From Streptomyces sp. TLI_171 (GTDB lineage: Bacteria > Actinomycetota > Actinomycetes > Streptomycetales > Streptomycetaceae), in contig NZ_RAPS01000001.1 in assembly GCF_003610255.1 (NCBI RefSeq), forward strand, positions 1,426,001 through 1,490,000: 64,000 nucleotides of DNA. Reading direction: 5' to 3'. Positions 19,975 through 30,081 of the stretch are shown piece by piece. Position 1 is the stretch's first letter. Each line of letters starts with the position of its first letter. Below the pieces are notes generated by a model. That model did not search any database. It saw only the letters and a program-made list of their open reading frames with translations, and was not told the origin of the DNA. The position numbers and the translations under genes are program-made.

Positions 19975-21984
19975 ATGCCGGACCGGACAGCCCACACCCC
20001 CGCGCCGCCCGCGGACCGACCCGACCGGCTCCGCAACGTCGCCCTGGTCGGGGCCGGCGGAGCCGGGAAGACCACCCTCGCCGAAGCACTCGCCGTCACC
20101 GCCGGCGCCCTGACCAGGGCCGGAACCGTCCCCGAGGGCACCACCGCCGCGGACTGGGAGGACATCGAGCACCAGCAGCAGCGCTCCGTGCAGCTCGCGC
20201 TGCTGCCCCTCGCCTGGCGCGATCTCAAGATCAACCTGCTGGACGCCCCCGGCTACGCCGACTTCGCCGGCGAGCTCCAGGCCGCGCTGCGCGCCGCCGA
20301 GGCCGCCCTGGTCGTGCACTCCGCCACCGACGAGACCGTCCCCCGGCCGGTCCTCGCGCTCTGGCAGCAGTGCGAGGCCGCCCGGCTGCCGCGCGCGATC
20401 GTGCTCACCCACCTGAACACCGCCCGGATCCGGCTCGACGACGTGCTGCGGATGCTCCAGGACACCCTCGGCACCCCCGACACCGTCCGCCTGCTGCACC
20501 ACCCCGACCTGCGCGACGGCCACCTGCACGGCAGCACCGACCTGCTCACCGGCCGCCGCCACGGCGACCCCCGGCCCGCCGAGCTGGGCGCCGAACGCGC
20601 CGCCCTGGTCGAGGCCCTGGCCGGCGAGGACGACACCCTGATGGCCCGCTACCTGGACGGCGAGGACCTCGACACCACCGCCCTCACCGCCGGGCTGCGC
20701 CGCGAACTCCTGGCCGGCACGCTGCACCCCGTGCTCGCCACCGCGCCCGACGGCACCGGCTGCGACGCCCTGCTCGACCTGCTCGCCGACGCCTTCCCCT
20801 CCCCCGCCGACCGCACCGACGGGCTGCCCGCCGCCGACCCGGACGCCCCGCTCGCCGCCCAGGTCGTGCAGACCGGCGAGGACCCCTACCTGGGCCGGCT
20901 CAGCCTGCTGAAGGTCTTCGCCGGAACCTTGCGCCCCGACACCACCGCCCACCTGCCCGGCGGCCCCGAGGAGCGCATCACCGCCCTCAACAGCCCGTTC
21001 GGCCACCAGCTCCGGCCCGTCCCGCAGGCCGTGGCGGGCGACCTGGCCACCGTCGCCAAACTCGCCGCCGCCCGCACCGGCGACACCCTCGGCGCCGACG
21101 ACACCGTGCTCCCGCCCTGGCCGCTGCCCGAGGCGCTGCTGCCCACCGCCGTCCGCGCGCACTCCAAGGCCGACGACGACAAGCTCTCCCAGGCCCTCGC
21201 CCGGCTCGCCGCCCAGGACCCGGCCCTGCGCGTCGAACAGAACCCCGACACCCACCAACTGGTGCTCTGGTGCACCGGCGAGGCCCACTTGGCGGTCACC
21301 CTGGACCGGCTCACCGACCGGCACGGCGTCCACGTCGACACCGTCCCGTACGAGGTGGCGCTGCGCGAGACCTTCGCCGCCCCCGCCAGCGGCCACGGCC
21401 GGCACGTCAAGCAGTCCGGCGGACACGGCCAGTACGCGATCTGCGACCTCACGGTGGAACCCCTGCCCGGCGGCGGCTTCGAGTTCGTCGACCACGTGGT
21501 CGGCGGCGCCGTCCCGCGCCACTTCGTCCCCTCCGTCGAGAAGGGCGTCCGCACCCAACTCGCCCAGGGCCTGCACGGCCACCCGATGACCGACGTCCGG
21601 GTCACCCTCACCGACGGCAAGGCGCACTCGGTCGACTCCTCCGACGCCGCCTTCCAGACCGCCGCCGCCCTCGCCCTCAAGGAGGCCGCCGACCACAGCG
21701 CCGTCAAGGTGCTCGAACCCGTCGACGAGGTGCGGGTGCTGCTGCCCGACGAGTACCAGGGCGCCGTGCTCACCGACCTGTCCGCCCGGCGCGGGCACGT
21801 GCTCGGCACCGAGATCGGCGGACCGGGACTCAGCCTGGTCCGCGCCGAGGTCCCCGAGCTCGAACTCACCCGCTACCCGCTCGACCTGCGCTCCCTGTCG
21901 CACGGAACCGGCCAGTTCACCCGCAGCTACCTGCGGCACGCCCCGATGCCCGCGCACCTGGCGACGCAGCACACCACCGCCTGA
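19975..21984 (+). CDS. divergent elongation factor G-like GTPase (EF-G2 type)
   Basis: A 669-residue protein with EF-G layout: G domain, domain II and the C-terminal domains (KQSGGHGQYAICDL, YRSLSHGTGQFTRSY-like end). G1 is intact (VGAGGAGKTT, 25-34) and G3 reads DAPGYADF (90-97). The G4 motif NKxD is replaced by THLN (145-148), and the switch I threonine block is not recognisable (QRSVQL in place of RGIT). Length and domain IV are shorter than canonical EF-G. It is therefore a paralogue whose GTP specificity and hydrolysis may be altered, rather than the main translocase. Its role is unknown. ATG start with GGAGG upstream; the stop lies inside a GACGG palindrome. Confidence 0.82.
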   Translation: MPDRTAHTPAPPADRPDRLRNVALVGAGGAGKTTLAEALAVTAGALTRAGTVPEGTTAADWEDIEHQQQRSVQLALLPLAWRDLKINLLDAPGYADFAGELQAALRAAEAALVVHSATDETVPRPVLALWQQCEAARLPRAIVLTHLNTARIRLDDVLRMLQDTLGTPDTVRLLHHPDLRDGHLHGSTDLLTGRRHGDPRPAELGAERAALVEALAGEDDTLMARYLDGEDLDTTALTAGLRRELLAGTLHPVLATAPDGTGCDALLDLLADAFPSPADRTDGLPAADPDAPLAAQVVQTGEDPYLGRLSLLKVFAGTLRPDTTAHLPGGPEERITALNSPFGHQLRPVPQAVAGDLATVAKLAAARTGDTLGADDTVLPPWPLPEALLPTAVRAHSKADDDKLSQALARLAAQDPALRVEQNPDTHQLVLWCTGEAHLAVTLDRLTDRHGVHVDTVPYEVALRETFAAPASGHGRHVKQSGGHGQYAICDLTVEPLPGGGFEFVDHVVGGAVPRHFVPSVEKGVRTQLAQGLHGHPMTDVRVTLTDGKAHSVDSSDAAFQTAAALALKEAADHSAVKVLEPVDEVRVLLPDEYQGAVLTDLSARRGHVLGTEIGGPGLSLVRAEVPELELTRYPLDLRSLSHGTGQFTRSYLRHAPMPAHLATQHTTA

Positions 21985-21996
21985 CGGCCCGTCAGG
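21980..21996. repeat. copy of a recurring GACGG-N2-CGTC palindrome
   Basis: CCTGACGGCCCGTCAGG is a near-perfect palindrome spanning the stop codon of the EF-G-like gene. The core GACGG-N2-CGTC recurs at 18303-18313, 37668-37678, 39395-39405, 43633-43643, 43690-43700, 62100-62110 and 63710-63720, both in coding sequence and at gene ends. Confidence 0.5.
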
Positions 21997-22414
21997 ACCG
22001 GCGCGGCAGCGCGCACGCCGGGGTGCCGCCCGGCATCCGGTCCCGGTTCTTCGCCACCCAGCGGTACACCGCGTCCGCGACCGGCCGCACCGGCGCCAGC
22101 GCCAGGAAGCCGCCGGCCCACGCCCACAGCCCGCCCGAACGCATCAGCAGCCGCGCCACCGCCTGCGAACCGCCGTACACCTTGCGGTCGGGCGTGACCC
22201 ACAGCACCTCGCGGCAGGCCCGCTCCGCCGTCACCTCGCCGCCGGTGAACTCCTCCAGCGCCGCCAGGTCCGCGAACTGCCAGGCCACCGCCTCCCACCC
22301 GGCCGAGGACAGACTCTGCCTCGGATAGCGCTCCGCCCACCGCACACAGCTGGAGCAGAACGCGCAGTCCCCGTCGAAAACCAGCACCGGCCCCGGTGCG
22401 AACGCACTCGTCAT
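21992..22414 (-). CDS. DCC-motif (DUF393) thiol-disulfide oxidoreductase-like protein
   Basis: A 140-residue protein with the family motif FDGDCAFCSSC at 13-23. The DxDCxxC arrangement gives the DCC family its name and suggests redox-active cysteines, but the cellular substrate is unknown. C-terminal residues YRWVAKNRDRMPGG are also typical. ATG at 22414 with GGAGG eight bases upstream. Convergent with the EF-G-like gene, with only seven bases between the stops. Confidence 0.8.
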   Translation of the reverse strand: MTSAFAPGPVLVFDGDCAFCSSCVRWAERYPRQSLSSAGWEAVAWQFADLAALEEFTGGEVTAERACREVLWVTPDRKVYGGSQAVARLLMRSGGLWAWAGGFLALAPVRPVADAVYRWVAKNRDRMPGGTPACALPRRS

Positions 22415-22603
22415 GCCGCGATCCTCCCGCTCCCGCGCGCCGCCCCGCAAACCAGGGTGCGTCGAAGCCCCCGCCACGGGGCAACATCCACCGGAAAGGC
22501 CCCGCACGGCCGAGATGTGACCCAGGATCAGCTGATGATCCGCACGCCCCGGCCGCCGCGCGGTAACCTGCCGCAGACAATCAGGGGAGGAGGAGCTGCT
22601 CAG

Positions 22604-24244
22604 GTGACTCAGCTCGACATGACGCCGGGCGCGCAGGTGCCACGGACCGACATCGGCCATCAGACCGCGGTCACCCAGGCGTTCTCCTCCGCCGCGTACC
22701 GCACCGGCGAGTACACCGAACTCGGGGCGCTCGACGGGATCACGGTCAAGAAGGGCAAGTTCGCCCTGTTCCGGCCCAGCGCCGGCGAGGCCTTCGGCCG
22801 CGCCATGATCGACCGCACCCTCGGCGCCGGCCGCAAGCCCCTGGTCCCCTCGCACGGCGTCGACGTCCGGATGGTCGTCGAGCACTGCCTGGCCGCGCAG
22901 GACCTCCGCGAGGCCCGCGACCGCCGGCTCTCCGGCATCAGCGTGCTCTGCGGGCTCCTCTTCCTGCCCGGCACCCTGGTCTGGCTGGCCGCCTACCAGG
23001 CCCGCGCCTGGCTCGGCACGAAGAAGTCCGCCGCCCGGGACGGCTTCGTCGGCACCCTCGCCCTGCTGCTCGCCGTCGGCCTGGCCCTGCTGCTGCTGAT
23101 CCGGCCCCCGGTCGGCGGCCTGCTCGGCCTGTATTGCCGGATCGTCATGCTCGGCCCCGTGCTCGGCTGGTACCTCGCCAAGCGCACCGTCACCGCCAGC
23201 GTGATGCAGCAGCGCGCCCGCTGGGGCGACCTGGTCGGCGGCAGCCCGGTCGCCGCGGTCGTCCCGAAGGCCGTCCCCAAGGACCACCTCGACAAGAAGG
23301 CCAACCTGCTCAAGGCCTCGCTCGACCGGCTCACCACCGAGCAGACCACCAACATCCAGCACTACGCCGGCCCCAAGGGCATCCTCGGCATCGGCACCCG
23401 CTGGGCCGAGTGGTCGCTCCGCGAGGACCTCCGCCCCGCCGAGGGCCACCCCGACTTCCGCACCTTCCACGTCTGGGACATCGCCCGCCGGATCACCGAC
23501 CGCCTCGGCGCCCTGTCCGGCAGCGAGGTGCCGAACGGCGGCCTGCCCAAGCCGCTGATCACCCAGTGGGTGGTGCTCGCCATCGGCGAGGGCGCCGACG
23601 AGATCGAACGCCCCACCGGCGCCGACATGGACGGCGACCGGATGCGCGACTTCGCCGTCCAGGAGCTGGCCAGCAAGCAGAGCGTCGGCACCGGCACCCG
23701 GCACCGCACCGCCGTCCAGTTCGTGCTGCACAACGGCCAGTTGGTCACCACCATGGTGATCGACATCATGGTCCTCTCGCACAGCCTGCAGGTCCACGTC
23801 ACCGCGCACGCGCTCGGCCCGGTCAACGGCTACTTCACCGGCAAGCCCAAGGTGCCCGAGAAGGACATCGCCAAGACCGTCCGGTTCTGGGAGACCCGCA
23901 CCGTCCAGCTCCCGATCGTCACCGACGACGAGGTGGTCCGGCAGGCCGTCCGCGCCCCCTTCCACAAGATCCCCACCCTGCTGAAGTGGCTCGGCGGCTC
24001 GGTCGCCTTCCCCGAGCCCTTCTGCCTCCGGCAGGCCTGGGCCTCCCCGGTGTGGGCCGACCGCTTCAAGACGGACGACGCGATCTACGTCCCCACCCCC
24101 GTGGTCGGCATCATCCACGCCGCCGTCGTCGAGTTCCTCGACGAGCACGACGTCGCCACCGACCGCATCACCAACCGCTCCAACATCCTCCGCTCCGAGA
24201 TGCAGGGCTCCCGCCCGTACCGCGCCGACAGGTACGACGCCTGA
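22604..24244 (+). CDS. membrane protein of unknown function
   Basis: A 546-residue protein that I do not recognise. Hydrophobic segments at about 112-131, 149-167 and 170-190 should cross the membrane. The N-terminal about 110 and C-terminal about 350 residues are hydrophilic and probably cytoplasmic. No catalytic motif is apparent; the C-terminal part contains TQWVVLAIGEGADEIERP and a conserved-looking VQFVLHNGQLVTTMVIDIMV strand pair. The GTG at 22604 has GGAGGAG eight bases upstream. It stands alone and ends at a strong bidirectional terminator. Confidence 0.72.
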   Translation: MTQLDMTPGAQVPRTDIGHQTAVTQAFSSAAYRTGEYTELGALDGITVKKGKFALFRPSAGEAFGRAMIDRTLGAGRKPLVPSHGVDVRMVVEHCLAAQDLREARDRRLSGISVLCGLLFLPGTLVWLAAYQARAWLGTKKSAARDGFVGTLALLLAVGLALLLLIRPPVGGLLGLYCRIVMLGPVLGWYLAKRTVTASVMQQRARWGDLVGGSPVAAVVPKAVPKDHLDKKANLLKASLDRLTTEQTTNIQHYAGPKGILGIGTRWAEWSLREDLRPAEGHPDFRTFHVWDIARRITDRLGALSGSEVPNGGLPKPLITQWVVLAIGEGADEIERPTGADMDGDRMRDFAVQELASKQSVGTGTRHRTAVQFVLHNGQLVTTMVIDIMVLSHSLQVHVTAHALGPVNGYFTGKPKVPEKDIAKTVRFWETRTVQLPIVTDDEVVRQAVRAPFHKIPTLLKWLGGSVAFPEPFCLRQAWASPVWADRFKTDDAIYVPTPVVGIIHAAVVEFLDEHDVATDRITNRSNILRSEMQGSRPYRADRYDA

Positions 24245-24262
24245 GCCCGCCCCCGGCAACGA

Positions 24263-24303
24263 CGACAGGGCCGTACGGAGATCCCCTCCGTACGGCCCTG
24301 TCG
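24263..24303. terminator. bidirectional terminator
   Basis: A perfect 18-bp stem (24263-24280 with 24286-24303) with a 5-base loop sits between the convergent stops at 24244 and 24314. Confidence 0.9.
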
Positions 24304-24313
24304 CACCGTCAGC

Positions 24314-24859
24314 TCAGGCCGGCCACACCTCGGCCAGCACCTTGCGGGTGTCCGCCAGCAGCTGCGGCAGCACCTTGGTGTGCCCCACCACCGGCATGAA
24401 GTTGGTGTCCCCGCCCCAGCGCGGCACCACGTGCTGGTGCAGGTGCGCCGCGATCCCCGCGCCCGCCGCCGCACCCTGGTTCATCCCGATGTTGAACCCG
24501 TGCGCCCCGGACGCCGCCCGCAGCGCCGTCATCGCCTTCTTGGTGAACTCCCCGAGCTCCGCCGTCTCCGGCCCGTCCAGCTCGGTGTAGTCCGCGACGT
24601 GCCGGTACGGCACCACCATCAAGTGCCCGCCGTTGTACGGGTACAGGTTCAGCACCGCGAACACCGACTCGCCGCGCTGCACGATCAGCCCGTCCTCGTC
24701 GCTCAGCTTCGGGATCGAGCAGAACGGACAACCGTCGTCGGGAGCCGGCCCGGTGGGCTTGTTCTCGCCCTGGATGTACGCCATCCGATGAGGTGTCCAA
24801 AGACGACGGAAGCCGTCCGGCTCCCCCACGCCCCGCTGCAGTTCCGGCTCACTGGTCAT
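24314..24859 (-). CDS. HIT family nucleotide phosphorylase/hydrolase
   Basis: A 181-residue histidine triad protein. HLHQHVV at 139-145 is the HxHxH catalytic motif. CPFC at 44-47 could pair with histidines to bind zinc, as in Ap4A phosphorylase-type HIT proteins of actinobacteria. These act on dinucleoside polyphosphates or adenylylated substrates; the specific substrate is inferred. I place the start at the ATG at 24859, although another ATG lies four codons upstream; the ribosome binding site is poor for both. It follows thrS on the same strand. Confidence 0.87.
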   Translation of the reverse strand: MTSEPELQRGVGEPDGFRRLWTPHRMAYIQGENKPTGPAPDDGCPFCSIPKLSDEDGLIVQRGESVFAVLNLYPYNGGHLMVVPYRHVADYTELDGPETAELGEFTKKAMTALRAASGAHGFNIGMNQGAAAGAGIAAHLHQHVVPRWGGDTNFMPVVGHTKVLPQLLADTRKVLAEVWPA

Positions 24860-24897
24860 GCCCGCCAGCATAAGCGCCGCAGCCCACGAGCAGAGCA

Positions 24898-24933
24898 GTG
24901 CGGGGCGGACTCCCGCTGGAGCCCGCCCCGCAC
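24898..24933 (-). terminator. terminator downstream of thrS
   Basis: A 16-position stem with one A-C mismatch and a 4-base loop lies about 20 bases past the thrS stop, separating thrS from the HIT gene. Confidence 0.75.
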
Positions 24934-24954
24934 GTCACGTCCGGTCCCGGAAGG

Positions 24955-26934
<1,980 letters not shown>

Positions 26935-27095
26935 CGGTCTCTCCTGACGTTCTGGCTACTGTGGTGCAGCACAGCGCTGCGTTGTGCATGGTACCGAGCC
27001 GGGCCGCGTCCCCGCCGCCAAGCCCCGGCCGCCCCGCCCGTGATCGTTCGGTCACATTCCGCGACAATTCGGTCGCCCGGCGCGGTTGACTGTCC

Positions 27096-27115
27096 GTCAA
27101 GTGCGGTATCACTTG
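27096..27115. promoter_or_regulatory. inverted repeat and possible promoter upstream of the exonuclease gene
   Basis: TCAAGTG-N6-CACTTGA is a perfect 7-bp inverted repeat about 80 bases before the exonuclease start. TTGACT (27085-27090) overlaps its left flank and could be a -35 element, but the nearest -10-like TATCAC is only 15 bases away, so the promoter call is weak. The repeat would suit a dimeric repressor. Confidence 0.35.
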
Positions 27116-27193
27116 AACACGGCGCGGCCGCTGCACCGGTCCTCGGTGGCAGCGGCGCCCGGGCAAGGACCGTGCGGCGTCTGAGGGGGCGTC

Positions 27194-27967
27194 ATGCAGC
27201 AGCTCCGTTCCTGGTATCACGGTCCGCTGGCGTCCTTCGACACCGAGACCACGGGTGTGGACGTCGAGCAGGACAGAATCGTTTCGGCCGCCCTGGTGGT
27301 GCAGTCCGCACCGCGCCTGGGGGCCACCGTCCGTACCTGGCTGGCGAATCCGGGGGTGCCGATCCCCGAGCAGGCCCGCGCGGTGCACGGCATCTCGGAC
27401 GACCACGTGCGGGCCCACGGCCGGCCGCCGCGCGCGGTGGCGGTGGAGCTGGCGCTGGCGCTGGCCGAGCAGTCCCGGGCGGGCGTCCCGCTGGTGGTGA
27501 TGAACGCTCCGTACGACCTGACGCTGCTGGACCGCGAGTTGCGCCGGCACGGGGCCGGTTCGCTGGCCGAGGCACTGGGCGGCGCGGAGCTGCTGGTGCT
27601 CGATCCACGGGTGCTGGACAAGCAGTTGGACCGCTACCGCAAGGGCCGCCGCACGCTGACCGACCTGTGCGCGTTCTACGGCGTCGAGCTGGTCGGCGCG
27701 CACGACGCGGCGGCGGACGCAATGGCCGCACTGGAGTTGGTGCGCGCGGTCGCGGCCCGGCACGAGGACCGCCTCGGTGCGCTGACGCCGGCCGAGCTGC
27801 ACCTGCGGCAGGCGATGTGGCACGCGGCCCAGGCGCGCGGCCTGGAGCGGTGGTTCGAGCGCTCGGGTTCGCCGGAGCGGGTGGACACGGCGTGGCCGCT
27901 GCGGCCGGCCCGCTGCCGCTGCGGCGCCCGCCTGGAGCCGGGCCACGCCTGCGAGTTGGCGGCCTGA
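27194..27967 (+). CDS. DnaQ-like 3'-5' exonuclease
   Basis: A 257-residue DEDD-type exonuclease. The motifs are: Exo I, ASFDTETTGVD; Exo II, NAPYDLTLLDREL; Exo III, GAHDAAADAMAAL with the HD pair of the DEDDh group. A C-terminal segment with closely spaced cysteines (ARCRCGARLEPGHAC) may bind a metal. It is likely to trim DNA or RNA 3' ends as a proofreading-like factor, not necessarily with DNA polymerase III. ATG start with GGGGG-rich leader. Confidence 0.85.
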   Translation: MQQLRSWYHGPLASFDTETTGVDVEQDRIVSAALVVQSAPRLGATVRTWLANPGVPIPEQARAVHGISDDHVRAHGRPPRAVAVELALALAEQSRAGVPLVVMNAPYDLTLLDRELRRHGAGSLAEALGGAELLVLDPRVLDKQLDRYRKGRRTLTDLCAFYGVELVGAHDAAADAMAALELVRAVAARHEDRLGALTPAELHLRQAMWHAAQARGLERWFERSGSPERVDTAWPLRPARCRCGARLEPGHACELAA

Positions 27968-28003
27968 CCTGACGCCCCGTCCGCACGGCGGGGGCCGGAA
28001 ACG

Positions 28004-28037
28004 CCGCAGGCCCCGACACGGGGGTCGGGGCCTGCGG
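28004..28037 (-). terminator. terminator after the first tRNA-Val(CAC)
   Basis: A perfect 14-bp stem (28004-28017 with 28024-28037) and a 6-base loop lie 12 bases beyond the tRNA 3' end. It also sits after the exonuclease stop and may work in both directions. Confidence 0.8.
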
Positions 28038-28048
28038 TTGGTGCTCGG

Positions 28049-28120
28049 TGGGCGATACTGGGATCGAACCAGTGACCCCTTCGGTGTGAACGAAGTGCTC
28101 TCCCGCTGAGCTAATCGCCC
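28049..28120 (-). tRNA. tRNA-Val(CAC)
   Basis: A 72-nt cloverleaf on the minus strand. Acceptor GGGCGAT pairs with ATCGCCC, discriminator A. The D arm is TAGCTCAGCGGGAGAGCA, and the anticodon stem CTTCG/CGAAG carries loop TTCACAC, giving anticodon CAC for GTG codons. T arm GGTTCGATCCC. CCA is not encoded. Confidence 0.97.
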
Positions 28121-28251
28121 GGGCAACGAGAAGAACTGTAGCACCACTTGGGCCCCGGCTCCCAATCCGTTCCGTCGACGGACCCCCAGTTCCCGTTCCG
28201 GGCGGTCCCGCTGAATGTCCGTCAGGAGATCGGCCGGAGCACGCGGAAAAG

Positions 28252-28292
28252 GCGCAGGGCCCCGACCTGATAAACAAGTCGGAGCCCTACGC
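28252..28292 (-). terminator. terminator after the second tRNA-Val(CAC)
   Basis: Read on the minus strand, arms 28278-28292 and 28252-28266 form a 15-bp stem, counting two G-U pairs, with an 11-base A/T-containing loop. It follows the upstream tRNA copy. Confidence 0.7.
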
Positions 28293-28305
28293 CTTTGCAT
28301 TCCGG

Positions 28306-28377
28306 TGGGCGATACTGGGATCGAACCAGTGACCCCTTCGGTGTGAACGAAGTGCTCTCCCGCTGAGCTAATCGCCC
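28306..28377 (-). tRNA. tRNA-Val(CAC), second copy
   Basis: Same sequence as the tRNA at 28049-28120, anticodon CAC, 72 nt, no encoded CCA. Each copy has its own hairpin downstream, which suggests separate 3' ends. Confidence 0.97.
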
Positions 28378-28681
28378 GGGTGCAGGGAAAACATTACCCC
28401 ATCCGCGCGGGTGCTCCGACCATCCTCGCCGGCCGCCGCGCCCACCCCGCGGCCCGGGTCCGCCACCAGGCAGGTCACCGCCGCGACGGCCGACCCGGCG
28501 GCCCGCGGGCCCGCCCCGGGGCCAGGTTCGTGGGTTCCTCCAGGCACCGGGGCGCCGACCCCGGTGCGACCGCCGGTAATGCCGTGGCGTTACCGGGCCG
28601 CCGGACGGCCGGCCGGGCCGTCCGGGGGATTCCGCAATGCGCCGGAAGGGGTACGACTCGCACCGGAATCGGGACAGACGG

Positions 28682-28708
28682 GTTTACACCGGGCTTTCAG
28701 GTGGGATG
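28682..28708 (+). promoter_or_regulatory. SigB/SigH-type promoter candidate for ssgB
   Basis: GTTTAC, 15 bases, then GGGATG lies 59 bases before the ssgB start and fits the GTTT-N14-16-GGGTAT pattern used by Streptomyces SigB-family (including SigH) RNA polymerase. ssgB of S. coelicolor is reported to depend on SigH, which supports the call. The 304 bases between the second tRNA-Val and this site (28378-28681) show no convincing gene. Confidence 0.5.
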
Positions 28709-28766
28709 GTCCGTTCGCCGACGTGCGATTCCCCGAGCGCACACTGAGCGAAAGGCCCTGGCGCTT

Positions 28767-29180
28767 ATGAACACCACGGTCAGCTGCGAGCTGCACCTGC
28801 GCCTCATCGTGTCCAGCGAGTCGTCACTGCCCGTCCCCGCGGGCCTGCGCTACGACACTGCCGACCCCTATGCCGTGCATGCGACGTTCCACACCGGAGC
28901 AGACGAGACCGTGGAGTGGGTGTTCGCCCGCGACCTCCTCGCGGAGGGGCTGCACCGACCGACCGGTACCGGCGACGTCCGGGTGTGGCCGTCGCGGAGC
29001 CACGGTCAAGGCGTGGTTTGCATCGCCCTGAGCTCTCCGGAAGGAGAGGCCTTGCTGGAGGCCCCGGCCCGGGCGCTTGAGTCCTTCCTCAAGCGGACGG
29101 ACGCCGCGGTGCCCCCCGGCACCGAACATCGTCACTTCGACCTCGACCGGGAGCTGTCCCACATCCTCGCCGAGAGCTGA
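28767..29180 (+). CDS. ssgB: sporulation-specific cell division protein SsgB
   Basis: A 137-residue SsgA-like protein. The sequence MNTTVSCELHLRLIVSSESS, GLRYDTADPYAVHATF, VRVWPSRSHGQGVVCIALSSPEGEALLEAP and the end ELSHILAES match what I know of SsgB, one of the most conserved SALP proteins. SsgB works with SsgA to position FtsZ and start septation in aerial hyphae, so the gene marks a sporulating actinomycete. The ATG is preceded by a poor ribosome binding site (GAAAGG). Identification is strong because the family is highly conserved. Confidence 0.95.
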   Translation: MNTTVSCELHLRLIVSSESSLPVPAGLRYDTADPYAVHATFHTGADETVEWVFARDLLAEGLHRPTGTGDVRVWPSRSHGQGVVCIALSSPEGEALLEAPARALESFLKRTDAAVPPGTEHRHFDLDRELSHILAES

Positions 29181-29199
29181 AACCCCGATCGAGATACGG

Positions 29200-29221
29200 C
29201 CCGCCGTCGCGCGGCGGCGGG
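29200..29221 (+). terminator. short hairpin after ssgB
   Basis: An 8- to 9-bp GC stem with one G-U pair and a very short loop lies 19 bases beyond the ssgB stop. Confidence 0.45.
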
Positions 29222-29297
29222 ATCGCCTCGCTGCGCACCGTCCTACTCGGGGGCACGGTCGCAGTTCGCAGCCGCCCACGGGCGGCCTCGGGGCCAG

Positions 29298-29337
29298 GCC
29301 CCGGGTGTCCCCTCCCACCGGAGGGGACACCCGGGGC
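29298..29337 (+). terminator. perfect 18-bp hairpin upstream of the CGNR gene
   Basis: Arms 29298-29315 and 29320-29337 are perfectly complementary with a CACC tetraloop. It stands about 120 bases after the ssgB stop and 119 bases before the CGNR start. It may be the main terminator of ssgB or an attenuator of the next gene. Confidence 0.65.
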
Positions 29338-29455
29338 TCAGCCGTGTCCCGGCCCGCGCGGTCCAGGCCCGGGCGGCGGCCCGGGCCGGTAGAGTCTGCG
29401 CGCGACGACCGACGCGCCGGCCCGTACGGGCCGGCGCCGCGTGAGGAGTCCCCGC

Positions 29456-30040
29456 GTGCTGATCACCCATGACACCGAGTGCGCCCTGAGCATCCTGGTG
29501 GAGCTGCTGAACACGGCGCCGGAGGCGTGCGGCAGCGAGCAGCTGCCCGACGTGGCGGCGCTGAGCGCGTTCGTGGTCCGGCAGGAGATCAGCGAGATCG
29601 ACTCGCTCGGTCCGGCCGACCTGGCCGCGGTGCACGAGCTGCGCTCCCGGCTGCGCGAGGTGTTCGCGGCCGGCTCGGTGGAGCGCGCCGCGGAGCTGGT
29701 CAACGCGGTGGTCGCCGAGGCCGGCACCACGCCCCGGCTGACCAACCACGACCACCACGGCTGGCACATCCACTACTTCGCCCCGCACGCCGCGATCGGC
29801 CGGCACCTGGCGGCCGAACTCGGCATGGCGCTGGCGTTCATCGTGATGGCGGGCGAGCTGGAGCGGCTGCGCCGCTGCGGGGCGCCGGGCTGCGCCCGGG
29901 TGTTCGTCGACCTGTCCCGGAACCGTTCGCGCCGCTACTGCGACAGCCGCACCTGCGGGAACCGGCTGCACGTGGCCGCGTACCGGGCCCGGCAGCGCTC
30001 CGCGGAGTCCGCGGAGGCGGTGTCCGCGGCGGGCCACTGA
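29456..30040 (+). CDS. ABATE/CGNR zinc-finger protein, probable regulator
   Basis: A 194-residue protein of the family with an N-terminal ABATE domain and a C-terminal CGNR zinc finger. The zinc finger reads CGAPGCARVFVDLSRNRSRR then YCDSRTCGNRLHVAAYR, with four cysteines and the diagnostic CGNR. Such proteins are thought to bind nucleic acid and sense a ligand, but targets are unknown. Start chosen is GTG at 29456 with GAGGAG seven bases upstream; an in-frame GTG at 29441 lies on the ribosome binding site. The gene for a DsbA-like protein follows after 41 bases. Confidence 0.85.
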   Translation: MLITHDTECALSILVELLNTAPEACGSEQLPDVAALSAFVVRQEISEIDSLGPADLAAVHELRSRLREVFAAGSVERAAELVNAVVAEAGTTPRLTNHDHHGWHIHYFAPHAAIGRHLAAELGMALAFIVMAGELERLRRCGAPGCARVFVDLSRNRSRRYCDSRTCGNRLHVAAYRARQRSAESAEAVSAAGH

Positions 30041-30081
30041 GGCCGGTCGGCCGCCCGCTCCCGACCTGGGAGACTGGGGGC

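Noticed and set aside
26935-27000. A possible thrS leader peptide ([14 protein letters not shown]..) with four Thr codons
   Set aside because: The frame has no stop before thrS and runs far into the thrS coding region out of frame, so it does not behave like an attenuator peptide. The region also lacks a clear terminator hairpin.
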